DNA of 64,000 nt from the NCBI RefSeq assembly GCF_003024805.1, contig NZ_PUEC01000010.1, positions 1-64,000 on the forward strand, read 5' to 3'. The translations under genes and the position numbers were made by a program. The stretch's first letter is position 1, and the number at the start of each line of letters is the position of its first letter. The notes under the pieces are model-generated. The model did not search any database. It was not told the origin of the DNA and was given only the letters and a program-made list of their open reading frames with translations. The DNA comes from Duncaniella muris (GTDB taxonomy: Bacteria; Bacteroidota; Bacteroidia; Bacteroidales; Muribaculaceae). Below, one piece after another: positions 55,032-63,962 of the stretch.

Positions 55032-55121
55032 TCCGGCCGGCTATGTTATCCGGCCAGTCCGAGGCATCGCTGTCTGTCAGCCAGATTCTTAGCACCTCTG
55101 ATTGAAATTACCAAAATGCAA

Positions 55122-55159
55122 CGCACCCTGACGAATGTCGCGACATTCGTCAGGGTGCG
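55122..55159. terminator. 38-bp perfect palindrome between btuB and the porT-like gene
   Basis: CGCACCCTGACGAATGTCG is followed directly by its exact inverse complement, with no loop. It lies between convergent genes, so it probably acts as a bidirectional terminator; it could also be a protein-binding site. Confidence 0.75.
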
Positions 55160-55213
55160 AAATATTTTAAGAACTTTTATGGGAGAAAAGCAGTATGCTT
55201 TACCGGTCGGAGA

Positions 55214-55831
55214 TCAGAAGAAGTAGGTGACGCGTATGTCCCAGGTGCGGTTTTTGGCGCTGTAGTCTGTCAGGACTTTTGCCTTCAGCGCATAAGTCAT
55301 GCCCCATGTGTAGGAGGCTGAGAGCTGCCAGTTTTTCAGGATTTCGGCTCCGATACCGGCTGTCAGACCGAGGTCTCCGCCGGAGAATTTCATGGCGTCA
55401 CATTTGCCGTATGCCACCTGGATGTCAAAGGTCGGTCCGCCAAAGACGAAGGGAGCCAGATAGTCCTCGAATCCCTGAAAGCGGGTGTATTTGAATTTCA
55501 GATGGAAGGGGATCTGGATGTTGTGGATATAGATGCGTTCCTTGCCATAAGAGTCTTCCCACATAGGAAAATCGCCCATATTGAGCGAGGCTCCCAGCTG
55601 TTCATAGCGCAGGCCGAGGTCAATGCCGAAGCCGATGCCCGGAAACATCATTTCGCCGTTGATACCGGCAGATTCTCCAAAGCCCTGATCAACGGTCAGG
55701 ATTTTCTGCTTGAACTTGAAGCTGTTGAAATTGACTCCGACGGTAGGACCCCAGCGGAACTGGGCCGATGCACCGAACGCTCCGAGAAGAGCCAGAAGAA
55801 ATATAATGAATCTAAGGGGTGTCCTGTTCAT
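55214..55831 (-). CDS. PorT-like outer-membrane beta-barrel protein
   Basis: A 205-residue outer-membrane protein. The ATG at 55831 (MNRTPLRFIIFLLALLGAFG) gives a proper signal peptide, while the upstream start at 55867 would lie almost at the promoter. The mature part alternates beta strands (RWGPTVGVNFNSFKF, FGIDLGLRYEQLGASL, GLTAGIGAEILKNWQLSASY) and ends with the aromatic RVTYFF, as expected for a small barrel of the PorT/outer-membrane-protein family. Function is unknown. Confidence 0.82.
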   Translation of the reverse strand: MNRTPLRFIIFLLALLGAFGASAQFRWGPTVGVNFNSFKFKQKILTVDQGFGESAGINGEMMFPGIGFGIDLGLRYEQLGASLNMGDFPMWEDSYGKERIYIHNIQIPFHLKFKYTRFQGFEDYLAPFVFGGPTFDIQVAYGKCDAMKFSGGDLGLTAGIGAEILKNWQLSASYTWGMTYALKAKVLTDYSAKNRTWDIRVTYFF

Positions 55832-55872
55832 AAACTTTATAAGTAAATTGACTTTTTTGTAAAACACGAACG

Positions 55873-55880
55873 CAAAGTTA
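55873..55880 (-). promoter_or_regulatory. -7 element of the PorT-like gene
   Basis: Minus-strand TAACTTTG fits TAnnTTTG, 42 nt before the chosen start at 55831. Confidence 0.5.
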
Positions 55881-55900
55881 CAACTTTTTCTTTAAATTTC

Positions 55901-55930
55901 TTGATATGACATAATTTTATCATAACTTTG
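55901..55930 (+). promoter_or_regulatory. Promoter of the C1 peptidase gene
   Basis: TTG at 55901-55903 and TAACTTTG at 55923-55930 with 19-nt spacing, divergent to the PorT-like gene. Confidence 0.6.
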
Positions 55931-55989
55931 CATCAATCATTCATCACATCCCAACAACGTAATTCAGTAATACCAACTACCGGATACAC

Positions 55990-57186
55990 ATGAAAAAATA
56001 CATTTTAGGCACAGTAGCTCTCTCGCTCGCTTTCGGTGCTTTCGCAGATGAAAGCAAGGCGAAAAACGACACCGTCGGCGGCTTCAAATTCACCGATGTG
56101 AAGTTAGTCAAGACCACTCCGGTCAAAGACCAGAACAAGTCAGGAACCTGCTGGAGTTTCTCCGGAATCTCTTTCCTTGAGGATGAAATCCTCCGCAAGA
56201 CAGGCAAGGAAGTGGATCTCAGCGAGATGTTCATTGTGCGCCACTGCTACAATGACAAAGCTGACAAGTATATCCGCATGAACGGCACCATCAACTTCGC
56301 CCAAGGCGGCAGTACTCTCGATGTGCCTTATGTGATGGTCAACTACGGACTTGTGCCTGAAGAAGCATACACCGGTCTGCAATATGGGACCGAGAAGCAC
56401 GAGCACGCCGAACTCAGTTCGGTGCTCACCTCTATGGTCAATTCCGTGAACAGAGCCAAAACCAAGTCTCCAGTATGGAAAAAGGCATTCAAGGGAGCGC
56501 TCGACGCATATTTCGGCGAACTGCCCGAAACATTCGAGTATGAAGGCAAGACCTACACTCCGCAGAGTTTCGCACAGTCACTCGGCATCAACGCGGCCGA
56601 CTATATCCCCGTAACCTCATTCACCCACCATCCGTTCTATCAGTCATTCGCTATCGAAGTGGCTGACAACTGGCTCTGGGAGAAATATCACAATGTGCCT
56701 ATGGAAGAGATGAAAGCCATAGTTGATAACGCTCTTGACAACGGCTATTCCGTAGCCTGGGCTGCCGATGTCAGCGAACCCGGCTTCAACTGGACCGACG
56801 GCTACGCTGTGATTCCCAAAAAGAAAACCGAGAAAGACATGAACGGAACCGAACTCGCCCGCTGGGTGAAGCTCAGCGACAGAGACCGGGAGAAGGAAAG
56901 CAACAAGATCTCCGGTCCGCGCGAGGAAATCACAGTGACCCAGGAACTCCGTCAGGAAATGTTTGACAAGCAGGAGACTACCGATGACCACGGCATGGTG
57001 ATAGTGGGAAAGGCCGTTGACCAGGAAGGCAACAAATACTACAAGGTGAAGAACTCCTGGGATACCAACCACGTTTATGACGGTTTCTTCTACGTGTCAG
57101 AACCTTACTTCCTTGCAAAGACTCTTGACATTCTCGTGAACCGCGAGGCTATTCCAAAGAGCATCGCCAAGAAGATGAAAATCTGA
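55990..57186 (+). CDS. Exported C1-family cysteine peptidase (aminopeptidase C-like)
   Basis: A 398-residue papain-fold peptidase with a signal peptide (about 1-20). The active site is complete: Q48 and C54 in VKDQNKSGTCWSFSG, H334 in TDDHGMVIVGKA and N355 in KVKNSWDTNHVYDG. This arrangement fits bleomycin hydrolase/aminopeptidase C proteins, of which Bacteroidales encode exported versions. The substrate is probably peptides in the periplasm. Its stop codon is 12 bp from that of the convergent DMT transporter. Confidence 0.92.
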   Translation: MKKYILGTVALSLAFGAFADESKAKNDTVGGFKFTDVKLVKTTPVKDQNKSGTCWSFSGISFLEDEILRKTGKEVDLSEMFIVRHCYNDKADKYIRMNGTINFAQGGSTLDVPYVMVNYGLVPEEAYTGLQYGTEKHEHAELSSVLTSMVNSVNRAKTKSPVWKKAFKGALDAYFGELPETFEYEGKTYTPQSFAQSLGINAADYIPVTSFTHHPFYQSFAIEVADNWLWEKYHNVPMEEMKAIVDNALDNGYSVAWAADVSEPGFNWTDGYAVIPKKKTEKDMNGTELARWVKLSDRDREKESNKISGPREEITVTQELRQEMFDKQETTDDHGMVIVGKAVDQEGNKYYKVKNSWDTNHVYDGFFYVSEPYFLAKTLDILVNREAIPKSIAKKMKI

Positions 57187-57198
57187 TTTTTTGAAATC

Positions 57199-58155
57199 TT
57201 ACGGCTTGCAGGAGCCTGAGCGGAGGCGCTGACGGCGTTTAGCAAGTTCAGTCATCACCATTCCGGCGATTATAAGCAACATGGCCACAATCTGGAACCA
57301 ACGGATTGTGGCCACTTTCATTATCACCGAGGCGATTGTAGCCACGACCGGGAGGAAATACTGATACATCGAAACCAGTTCACTGCCAATGAGTTTCTCT
57401 GCGGGGTTGATCAGGAAGTAAGACAGGAATGTGGGGCAGAGCAACACGAAGGTGATGCAGGCCCAGGGCAGCCATGATGTGGAATGGAATATTGCGGCGT
57501 GAGGCAATGACGGAAGCAGGAACAGGGCCGGAATACATGACATCAGGAAAACCCAGCGGAGCATGGAGACCGGACGATAGGTCTGCATGGGGCGTTCGAG
57601 AATGACGAGATAGAAAGCATAGCAGAGAGTTGAGGCGAAAGCGAGAAGATCGCCGAGCAGTCTGTCGGAGCCATGCCCGTTGCCATGATTCGAGGCTATG
57701 ACTATTACGGCTCCGGCAAAGGCCACGATGACTCCGCCGATCTCAAGCAGAGTGGCCCGACGGTGCTGAAACAGGATTCCGATCAGAATGACGAACACAG
57801 GCGGGAAGGTCATGATGATGGAAATGTCAATCGGGTCGCCATAGCGCAGCGACATGTTGAAGAGATACATGAAGCAGAACAGGCCGAGGGCGCCGCCAAG
57901 GAATATGCGCAAGTAGTCATGACGCGAGATGCGCTCGGTCTTCACAAACAACGAGGCGAGCCACATCAGTATGCAGCCCCCTCCAAGCCTGAAAAGGGTA
58001 AGATCGACCGATGACATCCATTCGGGTATCAGAAGCTTGGCAACAGGGATGTTGACACCGAAAAATATTGTTGACAACATGATCAGCAGGTTGCCTTTTA
58101 TCAGTTCACCGGCAGAACGCGGGCGCAGGTCGGGATCGATCGGAGTATTGGCCAT
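57199..58155 (-). CDS. DMT-family (EamA) transporter
   Basis: A 318-residue inner-membrane protein with ten predicted hydrophobic segments in two EamA repeats (about 18-150 and 165-305). Marks include the first-helix IMLSTIFFGVNIPVAKLLIP, FLGGALGLFCFMYLFNMSLR and FLLCPTFLSYFLINPAEKLI with a following LVSMYQYFLPVVATIASVIM. DMT transporters export or import small metabolites; the substrate is unknown. Confidence 0.88.
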   Translation of the reverse strand: MANTPIDPDLRPRSAGELIKGNLLIMLSTIFFGVNIPVAKLLIPEWMSSVDLTLFRLGGGCILMWLASLFVKTERISRHDYLRIFLGGALGLFCFMYLFNMSLRYGDPIDISIIMTFPPVFVILIGILFQHRRATLLEIGGVIVAFAGAVIVIASNHGNGHGSDRLLGDLLAFASTLCYAFYLVILERPMQTYRPVSMLRWVFLMSCIPALFLLPSLPHAAIFHSTSWLPWACITFVLLCPTFLSYFLINPAEKLIGSELVSMYQYFLPVVATIASVIMKVATIRWFQIVAMLLIIAGMVMTELAKRRQRLRSGSCKP

Positions 58156-58201
58156 AGAGGTGTGTTTTTATAAGGTCTTTCATTTTAACAACAATATTGA
58201 G

Positions 58202-58209
58202 TAAATTTG
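58202..58209 (+). promoter_or_regulatory. -7 element before the ATP-grasp-like gene
   Basis: TAAATTTG fits TAnnTTTG. It overlaps an upstream ATG at 58197, so translation most likely starts at the GTG at 58248. Confidence 0.5.
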
Positions 58210-58247
58210 CACTGCTAAAAATTGTCAAATCATCTAAAACGCCATCT

Positions 58248-59333
58248 GTGAAACTCCATCTTTTCAATCCTGAAAACGATCTCGCACTCGGACTGGGATG
58301 CCGCAACTATACTCCCCCGCCCCACGCAGCCGCCATCCACCGGGCGGGTGCTCTGCTGCCTCTGTGGTGGGCCGGGGAGGATGATTTGGTCATCGCCCCG
58401 GAAGGACTGGCGGCTGATGCCGGGCAGCTGAAAGAGAGGTTCGGCCTTCACGGCAATATTTTCACCGGGCAGCCTGTGAAAGCCACTCCTGCTCCTTGGG
58501 GATGGAGCGCCGATGCCAAACGGCAGTTCACGCTGGCAGGGGTCAGGCCGGAAACACTGCCGTCAGACGAGATGATCGGACGGCTGCGCCGGCTCAGCCA
58601 CCGGCGCATGACAATAGAAATCATAAAAGGTCTTGGGGGAGACTATCCGGTTCCGACAGAGGCTACAGATCCGGAGTCAGTGGTCGAGGCAGAGAGGCTT
58701 TCGCCCGGATGTTTCATCAAGTCGCCGTGGTCAGGGAGCGGGCGCGGTGTGTTCTGCGCGCGTTCGCTTGACGAAAAGGCGCTCTACAAGCGGGCTGCAG
58801 GCATTATACACCGCCAGGGAAGCGTGATGGTGGAGCGCGGGCTTGACAAAGAGCTTGATTTCGCGGCGCTTTTCCATGCAGAAGGCGGTCGGGTGTGTTT
58901 CAGAGGCTGGTCTGTGTTCAAGGCTGAATCAAGAGGCATGTACAGCGGAAACATTGTGGCTCCGCAGAGCCGCCTCCACGAAATTATCTGCGGATACCTG
59001 CCTGCAGAGATGCTGGCTGATACCATCAGTCGCGAAGAGGAGATACTGAGCCGACTTGCAGGCGGCAGCTATGAGGGATGGCTCGGCATTGACATGATGG
59101 TCTATCGCGAGAATGGGGAGATGAAACTGATGCCCTGCGTGGAAATGAATCTGCGCATGACAATGGGGGTGGCAGCTATTAAAATTGGAGAAAAGCTGTC
59201 GCTGCAGACTCCGGCTCTGCTTGCGTGGCGGCACAGGGCTGATGAAGCTGACCTCGAAGGCTCTACCATTCTACTGCCTCCGTCAGACGGTTTCGCTCTG
59301 ACTCTGACCGAGATCGGGGAACAGACACAATGA
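58248..59333 (+). CDS. ATP-grasp-like protein of a Bacteroidales family
   Basis: A 361-residue cytoplasmic protein. I choose the GTG at 58248 so that it starts VKLHLFNPENDLALGLG, the conserved beginning of a Bacteroidales family I recall; the upstream ATG overlaps the promoter. The central and C-terminal parts look ATP-grasp-like: GCFIKSPWSGSGRGVFCA (nucleotide-binding loop), GSVMVERGLDKELDFAALF and the metal-site region MPCVEMNLRMTMG. The reaction is unknown. The fold call is inference from these motifs. Confidence 0.75.
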   Translation: MKLHLFNPENDLALGLGCRNYTPPPHAAAIHRAGALLPLWWAGEDDLVIAPEGLAADAGQLKERFGLHGNIFTGQPVKATPAPWGWSADAKRQFTLAGVRPETLPSDEMIGRLRRLSHRRMTIEIIKGLGGDYPVPTEATDPESVVEAERLSPGCFIKSPWSGSGRGVFCARSLDEKALYKRAAGIIHRQGSVMVERGLDKELDFAALFHAEGGRVCFRGWSVFKAESRGMYSGNIVAPQSRLHEIICGYLPAEMLADTISREEEILSRLAGGSYEGWLGIDMMVYRENGEMKLMPCVEMNLRMTMGVAAIKIGEKLSLQTPALLAWRHRADEADLEGSTILLPPSDGFALTLTEIGEQTQ

Positions 59334-59343
59334 GCCATCCAAA

Positions 59344-59365
59344 GAGGTTGTCAGAAAACAACCTC
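59344..59365. terminator. First of two tandem hairpins between ATP-grasp-like and maf genes
   Basis: An 8-bp perfect stem, GAGGTTGT (59344-59351) with ACAACCTC (59358-59365), between convergent genes. Confidence 0.65.
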
Positions 59366-59368
59366 CAA

Positions 59369-59390
59369 GAGGGTGTTTCATAACACCCTC
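59369..59390. terminator. Second tandem hairpin, overlapping the end of maf
   Basis: A 9-bp perfect stem, GAGGGTGTT (59369-59377) with AACACCCTC (59382-59390). It touches the maf stop codon and serves convergent transcription. Confidence 0.65.
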
Positions 59391-59983
59391 TAAACAAGAG
59401 TTTTCAATACGGAGTAGAGACGCTGCACAGGGAGGCCCATCACATTGTAGAAACTGCCTGAAATGCCCTTGATTCCGGCGGCGCCAATCCATTCCTGGAT
59501 GCCATAGGCTCCGGCTTTGTCGAAAGGCTTGTATTTCGCCACATAGTAGGCTATCTCATCGGCTGCCAGAGGAGCGAAGTCCACGACTGACTCGGCAGAA
59601 AATGTCTGGCAAAGGTCAGGAGTGCGCACGGTCACACCTGTGACCACTTTCTGTTCACGCCCCTGCATAAGAGTTATCATACGGCAGGCATCAGCCTCAT
59701 CTACAGGCTTTCCGAGCACCTTGCCATCAAGGATGACCACAGTGTCGGCCGTAATGACCACTTTCTTTTCGCCGGGAGCCAAGGGATAGGCCGAGGCTTT
59801 AAGACGCGATAGATAAACCGGAACTTCTTCAGCGGGAGTGCCGTCAGGGACGATCTCGTCGACCGGATGGGATGTGTCGACACGGAAATTAACGTCGAGC
59901 ATTTCCAGAAGCTCCCTGCGGCGGGGAGATCCGCTGGCGAGGATCACTTCATAGCCGCTCAGATTGTCAAGAGGATGAAACAT
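59390..59983 (-). CDS. maf: Maf-like nucleotide pyrophosphatase
   Basis: A 197-residue Maf/HAM1-fold protein. Marks are VILASGSPRRRELLEMLDV at the start, VVITADTVVILDGKVLGKP and FDKAGAYGIQEWIGAAGIKG. Such proteins hydrolyse dTTP, UTP or modified nucleotides to the monophosphate and are linked to house-cleaning or cell division control. The YczE-like gene lies 43 bp upstream on the same strand, so the two are probably cotranscribed. Confidence 0.92.
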   Translation of the reverse strand: MFHPLDNLSGYEVILASGSPRRRELLEMLDVNFRVDTSHPVDEIVPDGTPAEEVPVYLSRLKASAYPLAPGEKKVVITADTVVILDGKVLGKPVDEADACRMITLMQGREQKVVTGVTVRTPDLCQTFSAESVVDFAPLAADEIAYYVAKYKPFDKAGAYGIQEWIGAAGIKGISGSFYNVMGLPVQRLYSVLKTLV

Positions 59984-60026
59984 TTTTTCGTTCGGAATAT
60001 GTAGGAGATAGTATGATGGATGATTC

Positions 60027-60686
60027 TCACCGTCTAAGTATGCGGTGGACGGGAATGTGGCTTATCAGACGAGTGTTGATGAAACTTACAAGCAGACCGA
60101 CACCCAGGGCTGCAACGAGAGTGCCCTCGCGCACACCGATGATGGAATGAGTCATGGCAAGCGAGGTCACGACAGCCAGAAGCACCAGGCCGACATCGAC
60201 CATGACTTTAACGCGGCCAAAGTCTTTGCCGAAACGGCGGGCGGCGTATTTCACGAAACCTTCACCGCTCATGGCCACTACATTGGGTTTTATCTCCAGA
60301 ACCACACCGAAGGCCTGGATGAGACAGCCCGCGGCGAGAAATGCAAGCGCGCCGGCATATGACTCAGGAGTCATGTCACGGAAAAGATACATGTTGATGT
60401 CAAGAAAGGCTGAGAAAAGCAGTGAGAAGGGGATCTGCATCATGATCTCCATATAGTCACGGCGTGTTCCGATGCCACGGAGAAACCAGAACTGTCCGGC
60501 TATGAGCAGCATGTTTAGAATGAAAGTGGCCATTCCGAGAGTAAGCGGAGTGTTGAGGCTCAGGACATAGGAAAAGCTTGAAATGGGAGATGTCCCCAGC
60601 GATGAACGAATTATCAATACCACACCCAGTGTCAGAAAATACAGGCCTATGATAAATACCGCATACCTGATGATCCAATTTCTCAT
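60027..60686 (-). CDS. YczE-like membrane protein
   Basis: A 219-residue membrane protein with five to six hydrophobic segments (about 5-28, 48-70, 79-100, 108-130, 160-178, 183-203). The start AVFIIGLYFLTLGVVLIIRS and SSLGTSPISSFSYVLS fit the YczE/YitT-like membrane family. Role unknown. It is transcribed divergently from the TraB/GumN gene. Confidence 0.82.
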   Translation of the reverse strand: MRNWIIRYAVFIIGLYFLTLGVVLIIRSSLGTSPISSFSYVLSLNTPLTLGMATFILNMLLIAGQFWFLRGIGTRRDYMEIMMQIPFSLLFSAFLDINMYLFRDMTPESYAGALAFLAAGCLIQAFGVVLEIKPNVVAMSGEGFVKYAARRFGKDFGRVKVMVDVGLVLLAVVTSLAMTHSIIGVREGTLVAALGVGLLVSFINTRLISHIPVHRILRR

Positions 60687-60771
60687 AATTATATTTTTTA
60701 TTGTTCTCTCCGTTCTTACCGCGTTGATGGCTGTCTGAGCCTTGAATCGATGGCCGGAGCCATATTTTTTG

Positions 60772-60779
60772 CAAAATTA
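60772..60779 (-). promoter_or_regulatory. -7 element of the YczE-maf unit
   Basis: Minus-strand TAATTTTG fits TAnnTTTG, about 86 nt before the YczE-like start. No clear -33 box. Confidence 0.45.
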
Positions 60780-60798
60780 CAAATTTTTTTCGAAAAAT

Positions 60799-60829
60799 TT
60801 TGGATGAAAGAAAAATGTCCCTACCTTTG
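60799..60829 (+). promoter_or_regulatory. Promoter of the TraB/GumN gene
   Basis: TTTG at 60799-60802 and TACCTTTG at 60822-60829 with 19-nt spacing, a full match. The leader to the ATG at 60927 is about 90 nt. Confidence 0.75.
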
Positions 60830-60926
60830 CAGTGTGTTAGTAATGTACAACACTAAACAACAACATCACATTTCTGACTCAAGTACAACAGGCACCAACA
60901 TCTCCAACAAAAATCACATCTGTAAA

Positions 60927-61808
60927 ATGAAAAAGACAATCTTATCTCTACTTCTCATTATTTCAGCCGCCGTCAGTGGCAACGCACAGCTTTTATGGAA
61001 AATTTCAGGCAACGGACTTGAAAAACCGTCATATCTTTTCGGCACACACCACGTGGCTCCCGTTTCAGTCATCGACAGTGTGGCAGGGCTCAACGAAACC
61101 ATCGCATCGGCCGATAAAATCTATGGCGAAATGATAATGACAGAAGCCATGTCGCCCCAGTCGCAGCAGATCATGATGGGCTATGCTATGGCTCCACAGG
61201 ACAGTCTGCTGACTTCAGTGCTCACTCCCGCCCAGACCGACTCCCTCGACGTGATGCTCAGAAACTACATGGGACCAATGGCCTCCGCAAAGCAGTTTGC
61301 CCAACTCAAACCGGCCATGCTCTGCACTCTTATCGCCATGATTCAGAGTCAGACTGTGTTTCCTAACTTCAACCCTCAGCAGCAAATCGACGGCGAGATC
61401 CAGAAACGCGGAGCCGCACTCGGAAAAGAAATCGGCGGATTCGAGACCATCGATGACCAGTGCAAGGCCCTTTTCGGATCTTCAATCATAGATCAGGCCG
61501 AGAGCCTGATGGAGATGGTGCGCAACGACAGTCATGCAGCCGAGATGGCAAAAAAACTTGCAAAGGCCTATCTTGCAGGTGACCTCAACCAAATGCTCGA
61601 ACTCATGGAAGATCCGGCCAGCGGCTCATCTGATGAATGGAGCGAACGCATGATCAACAGGCGCAACGCAAACTGGGCGCGCATCATGGCCGGACTGCTG
61701 CCAAGTGCTTCCGTATTGATCGCCGTCGGTGCCGGACATCTGCCCGGCGAGAAGGGTCTCATCAGTCTTCTGCGCAAAGAGGGCTATTCGGTAGAAGCCG
61801 TCAAATGA
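60927..61808 (+). CDS. TraB/GumN-family secreted protein
   Basis: A 293-residue exported protein. The ATG at 60927 gives a signal peptide (MKKTILSLLLIISAAVSGNA); the frame continues upstream to 60750 but would run through the promoter. Family marks are LLWKISGNGLEKPSYLFGTH with the GTxH motif, IYGEMIM, and the C-terminal VLIAVGAGHLPGEKGLISLL. TraB/GumN proteins share a metal-protease-like EreA/ChaN-type fold; the function here is unknown. Confidence 0.87.
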   Translation: MKKTILSLLLIISAAVSGNAQLLWKISGNGLEKPSYLFGTHHVAPVSVIDSVAGLNETIASADKIYGEMIMTEAMSPQSQQIMMGYAMAPQDSLLTSVLTPAQTDSLDVMLRNYMGPMASAKQFAQLKPAMLCTLIAMIQSQTVFPNFNPQQQIDGEIQKRGAALGKEIGGFETIDDQCKALFGSSIIDQAESLMEMVRNDSHAAEMAKKLAKAYLAGDLNQMLELMEDPASGSSDEWSERMINRRNANWARIMAGLLPSASVLIAVGAGHLPGEKGLISLLRKEGYSVEAVK

Positions 61809-61858
61809 TTTCCGGAATTACACCTATATTAATATATACCTTAATTATATATCCAGCC

Positions 61859-62704
61859 ATGATCACCATTGACCATCTGACCTATTCCTATCGCCACGGA
61901 TTCACAGCCATCAGCGATGCGACGGCATCAATAGCACCGGGCATCCATCTGCTTCTCGGCGAGAACGGAGCCGGAAAAACGACACTCCTGCGGCTGATAG
62001 CCGGCCTGCTCTTCCCGTCGGCAGGAAGCGTAGAGGCTGACGGCTGCGACATGAGCCGGCGTTGTCCATCGACTCTGAAAAAAGTGTTCATGCTCCCTGA
62101 CTCGATGGAGATTCCGGCCACCACGATCAGAGGATTCGCCGGAATGCACAGCCGCTTCTACCCTACCTTCTCTCAGGAGACATTCGAGGAAAACCTTCAT
62201 GATTTCCGACTGACCGGCCATGAGAATTTCAATCAGCTCTCACTCGGTCTGCGCCACAAGTCACTGCTTGCCTATGTGCTTGCGTTAGGGGTAGACGTGC
62301 TGCTCCTCGATGAACCGGCCAACGGTCTTGACATCGACTCAAAGAAGACACTGCGCAATATGCTTGCACGATGCACCGGCCCGGACCAAACCGTCATCGT
62401 CTCCACCCACACCGTCTCGGACCTTCGGGAACTGTATGACGGACTGATCATGCTATCGCGCGGACGATTGCTTCTGGCACGTCCCACATGGGAGATAGCC
62501 GAGAAGATCTCCTGCGTGGCCACCCCTATCCCGCCGGCCGACGCACTGTTCACCGAGCAGGGGCCAGGAGTGTTTCTCTCCGTCACCGCCAACCGTGGCA
62601 ACGAAGACAGCGATCTGAATTACGCGCTTCTCTACTCGGCCCTTATGTCAGGCGCACGCGATGCCATCCTGAATCAAATCAATTCACAAACATCTGAATC
62701 ATAG
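61859..62704 (+). CDS. ABC transporter ATP-binding protein (YtrB-like)
   Basis: A 281-residue ATPase. I start at the ATG at 61859 (MITIDHLTYSYRHGF). It has Walker A LLGENGAGKTTLL, Walker B LLLDEPANGLD, a switch His in VSTHTVSD and a signature reading LSLGLRHK instead of LSGGQ, a divergence seen in related single-gene exporters. It forms a module with the membrane protein 5 bp downstream and the GntR regulator, as in Bacillus ytr-type operons. Substrate is unknown. Confidence 0.87.
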   Translation: MITIDHLTYSYRHGFTAISDATASIAPGIHLLLGENGAGKTTLLRLIAGLLFPSAGSVEADGCDMSRRCPSTLKKVFMLPDSMEIPATTIRGFAGMHSRFYPTFSQETFEENLHDFRLTGHENFNQLSLGLRHKSLLAYVLALGVDVLLLDEPANGLDIDSKKTLRNMLARCTGPDQTVIVSTHTVSDLRELYDGLIMLSRGRLLLARPTWEIAEKISCVATPIPPADALFTEQGPGVFLSVTANRGNEDSDLNYALLYSALMSGARDAILNQINSQTSES

Positions 62705-62709
62705 CAGCA

Positions 62710-63507
62710 ATGGACACAATAGCCACTCTCAACGACAAATTCTCATGGCGCCGCTGCCTGAGCATCGGCCTGCTGTATAAGAAATCCATAATCTATTACC
62801 TCTCCGGTTCGGCGGCAGTTTCGCTTCTGTGCGTCCTGCTGGTAGAACTCGTCAACCACTCCGGAGGCAATGTGATGGCCACATATTCGCTGACAAGCCT
62901 GCTCGTGGCAGCCGCCTTCTATTTCAGCCCTATCATGTTTGCCCGGCGTGATGACACTATCATGACGCTCCTGCCGGTCAAGACATCTGAAAAACTTGTG
63001 TTCTATCTGCTCTTAGTGCTCGTGGTGACTCCCGCCGTGATCGAAAGCATCTGGTACGGACTAAACCTGATCTTCTCGATGATCAACAAGGACTGGGATC
63101 TGACAAAAGTTGTCTCTGCCTATCTTTCAGACTCAGGTACTAACTTAGGCGACGAGAACGAATGCCAGCTAAAAATATCTCAGGTCATAGCCGGATGCAT
63201 CCAGGCATTCGCCCTCATCATCACCGGTCTGTATGTAGTGCTCCGCAGCACCCTCCACCGCGTTGTCAAATCAATGAGCAGCGTTTTAGGCATGATATTC
63301 TTTATCCTGATTATGGCCGGAGTGACCGGAGGCGTGATTGCCGTGGCCAAAATGAGCATCGATACCGATCCGACAGAACTTTCAGCCATAATAGTTGAAG
63401 AAATGATGCCTTATATGATAGTAATGTGGGGTGCCATGCTTATCTACGGACTTTTCATGACATACAGAATATACCGCCTGCTCGCCACACGTCAGGCCAA
63501 AAACTGA
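62710..63507 (+). CDS. ABC transporter permease-like membrane protein
   Basis: A 265-residue membrane protein with six predicted helices (e.g. IIYYLSGSAAVSLLCVLLVE, LVFYLLLVLVVTPAVIESIW, MIVMWGAMLIYGLFMTYRIY). It has no clear family motif, but it lies 5 bp after the ATPase and 8 bp before the GntR gene, so it is the probable membrane partner. Confidence 0.8.
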   Translation: MDTIATLNDKFSWRRCLSIGLLYKKSIIYYLSGSAAVSLLCVLLVELVNHSGGNVMATYSLTSLLVAAAFYFSPIMFARRDDTIMTLLPVKTSEKLVFYLLLVLVVTPAVIESIWYGLNLIFSMINKDWDLTKVVSAYLSDSGTNLGDENECQLKISQVIAGCIQAFALIITGLYVVLRSTLHRVVKSMSSVLGMIFFILIMAGVTGGVIAVAKMSIDTDPTELSAIIVEEMMPYMIVMWGAMLIYGLFMTYRIYRLLATRQAKN

Positions 63508-63515
63508 TATCTTTC

Positions 63516-63872
63516 ATGGATTTTACATCTGACAAACCAATTTACCGACAGATCATAGACTTCAGCTTCGGCCAGATCCTGACAGGAGCCTGGACGGCCG
63601 GCGAACGGGTGCCGTCAGTCAGGGAACTTTCAGTGCAACTGTCAGTCAACAGCCACACAGTGCTGAAGGCTTATGAATATCTTCAGGCGGAAGGGATCAT
63701 AGTCTCGCGCCGCGGCATGGGCTTCTATCTGACCGCCGATGCACTGGAGCAAGTCAACCAGGCACGCCGCCGCGAGTTTTTTGACACGACTCTCACCGGC
63801 CTCTTCAGAGAGATGGAACTGCTCGGCATTTCCATTGACGAAGTGGTCAGCAAATACAACAGCCGTTCATAG
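63516..63872 (+). CDS. GntR-family regulator, YtrA type
   Basis: A 118-residue regulator starting at the ATG at 63516. The winged helix fills the N-terminal two-thirds: PIYRQIIDFSFGQILTGAW, ERVPSVRELSVQLSVNSHTV, AYEYLQAEGIIVSRRGMGFY. The short C-terminal tail is of the YtrA type, without a large ligand domain. It probably controls its own operon with the ABC genes. Confidence 0.92.
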   Translation: MDFTSDKPIYRQIIDFSFGQILTGAWTAGERVPSVRELSVQLSVNSHTVLKAYEYLQAEGIIVSRRGMGFYLTADALEQVNQARRREFFDTTLTGLFREMELLGISIDEVVSKYNSRS

Positions 63873-63907
63873 AGCCCCTCTGAAAAGCTCCCAGCCGAAC
63901 AGACACA

Positions 63908-63945
63908 AGCCTGCCGGAAACCATTGAGAAAGTTTCCGGCAGGCT
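63908..63945. terminator. Terminator after the GntR gene
   Basis: A 14-bp perfect stem (AGCCTGCCGGAAAC at 63908-63921, GTTTCCGGCAGGCT at 63932-63945) with a 10-nt loop. It lies between the GntR gene and a possible convergent gene end. Confidence 0.85.
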
Positions 63946-63962
63946 ATATGTGTGTGTTTGCG

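Noticed and set aside
59334-59400. Tandem inverted repeats as a CRISPR-like or mobile element
   Set aside because: There are only two short hairpins of different sequence between convergent genes; they are best read as terminators.
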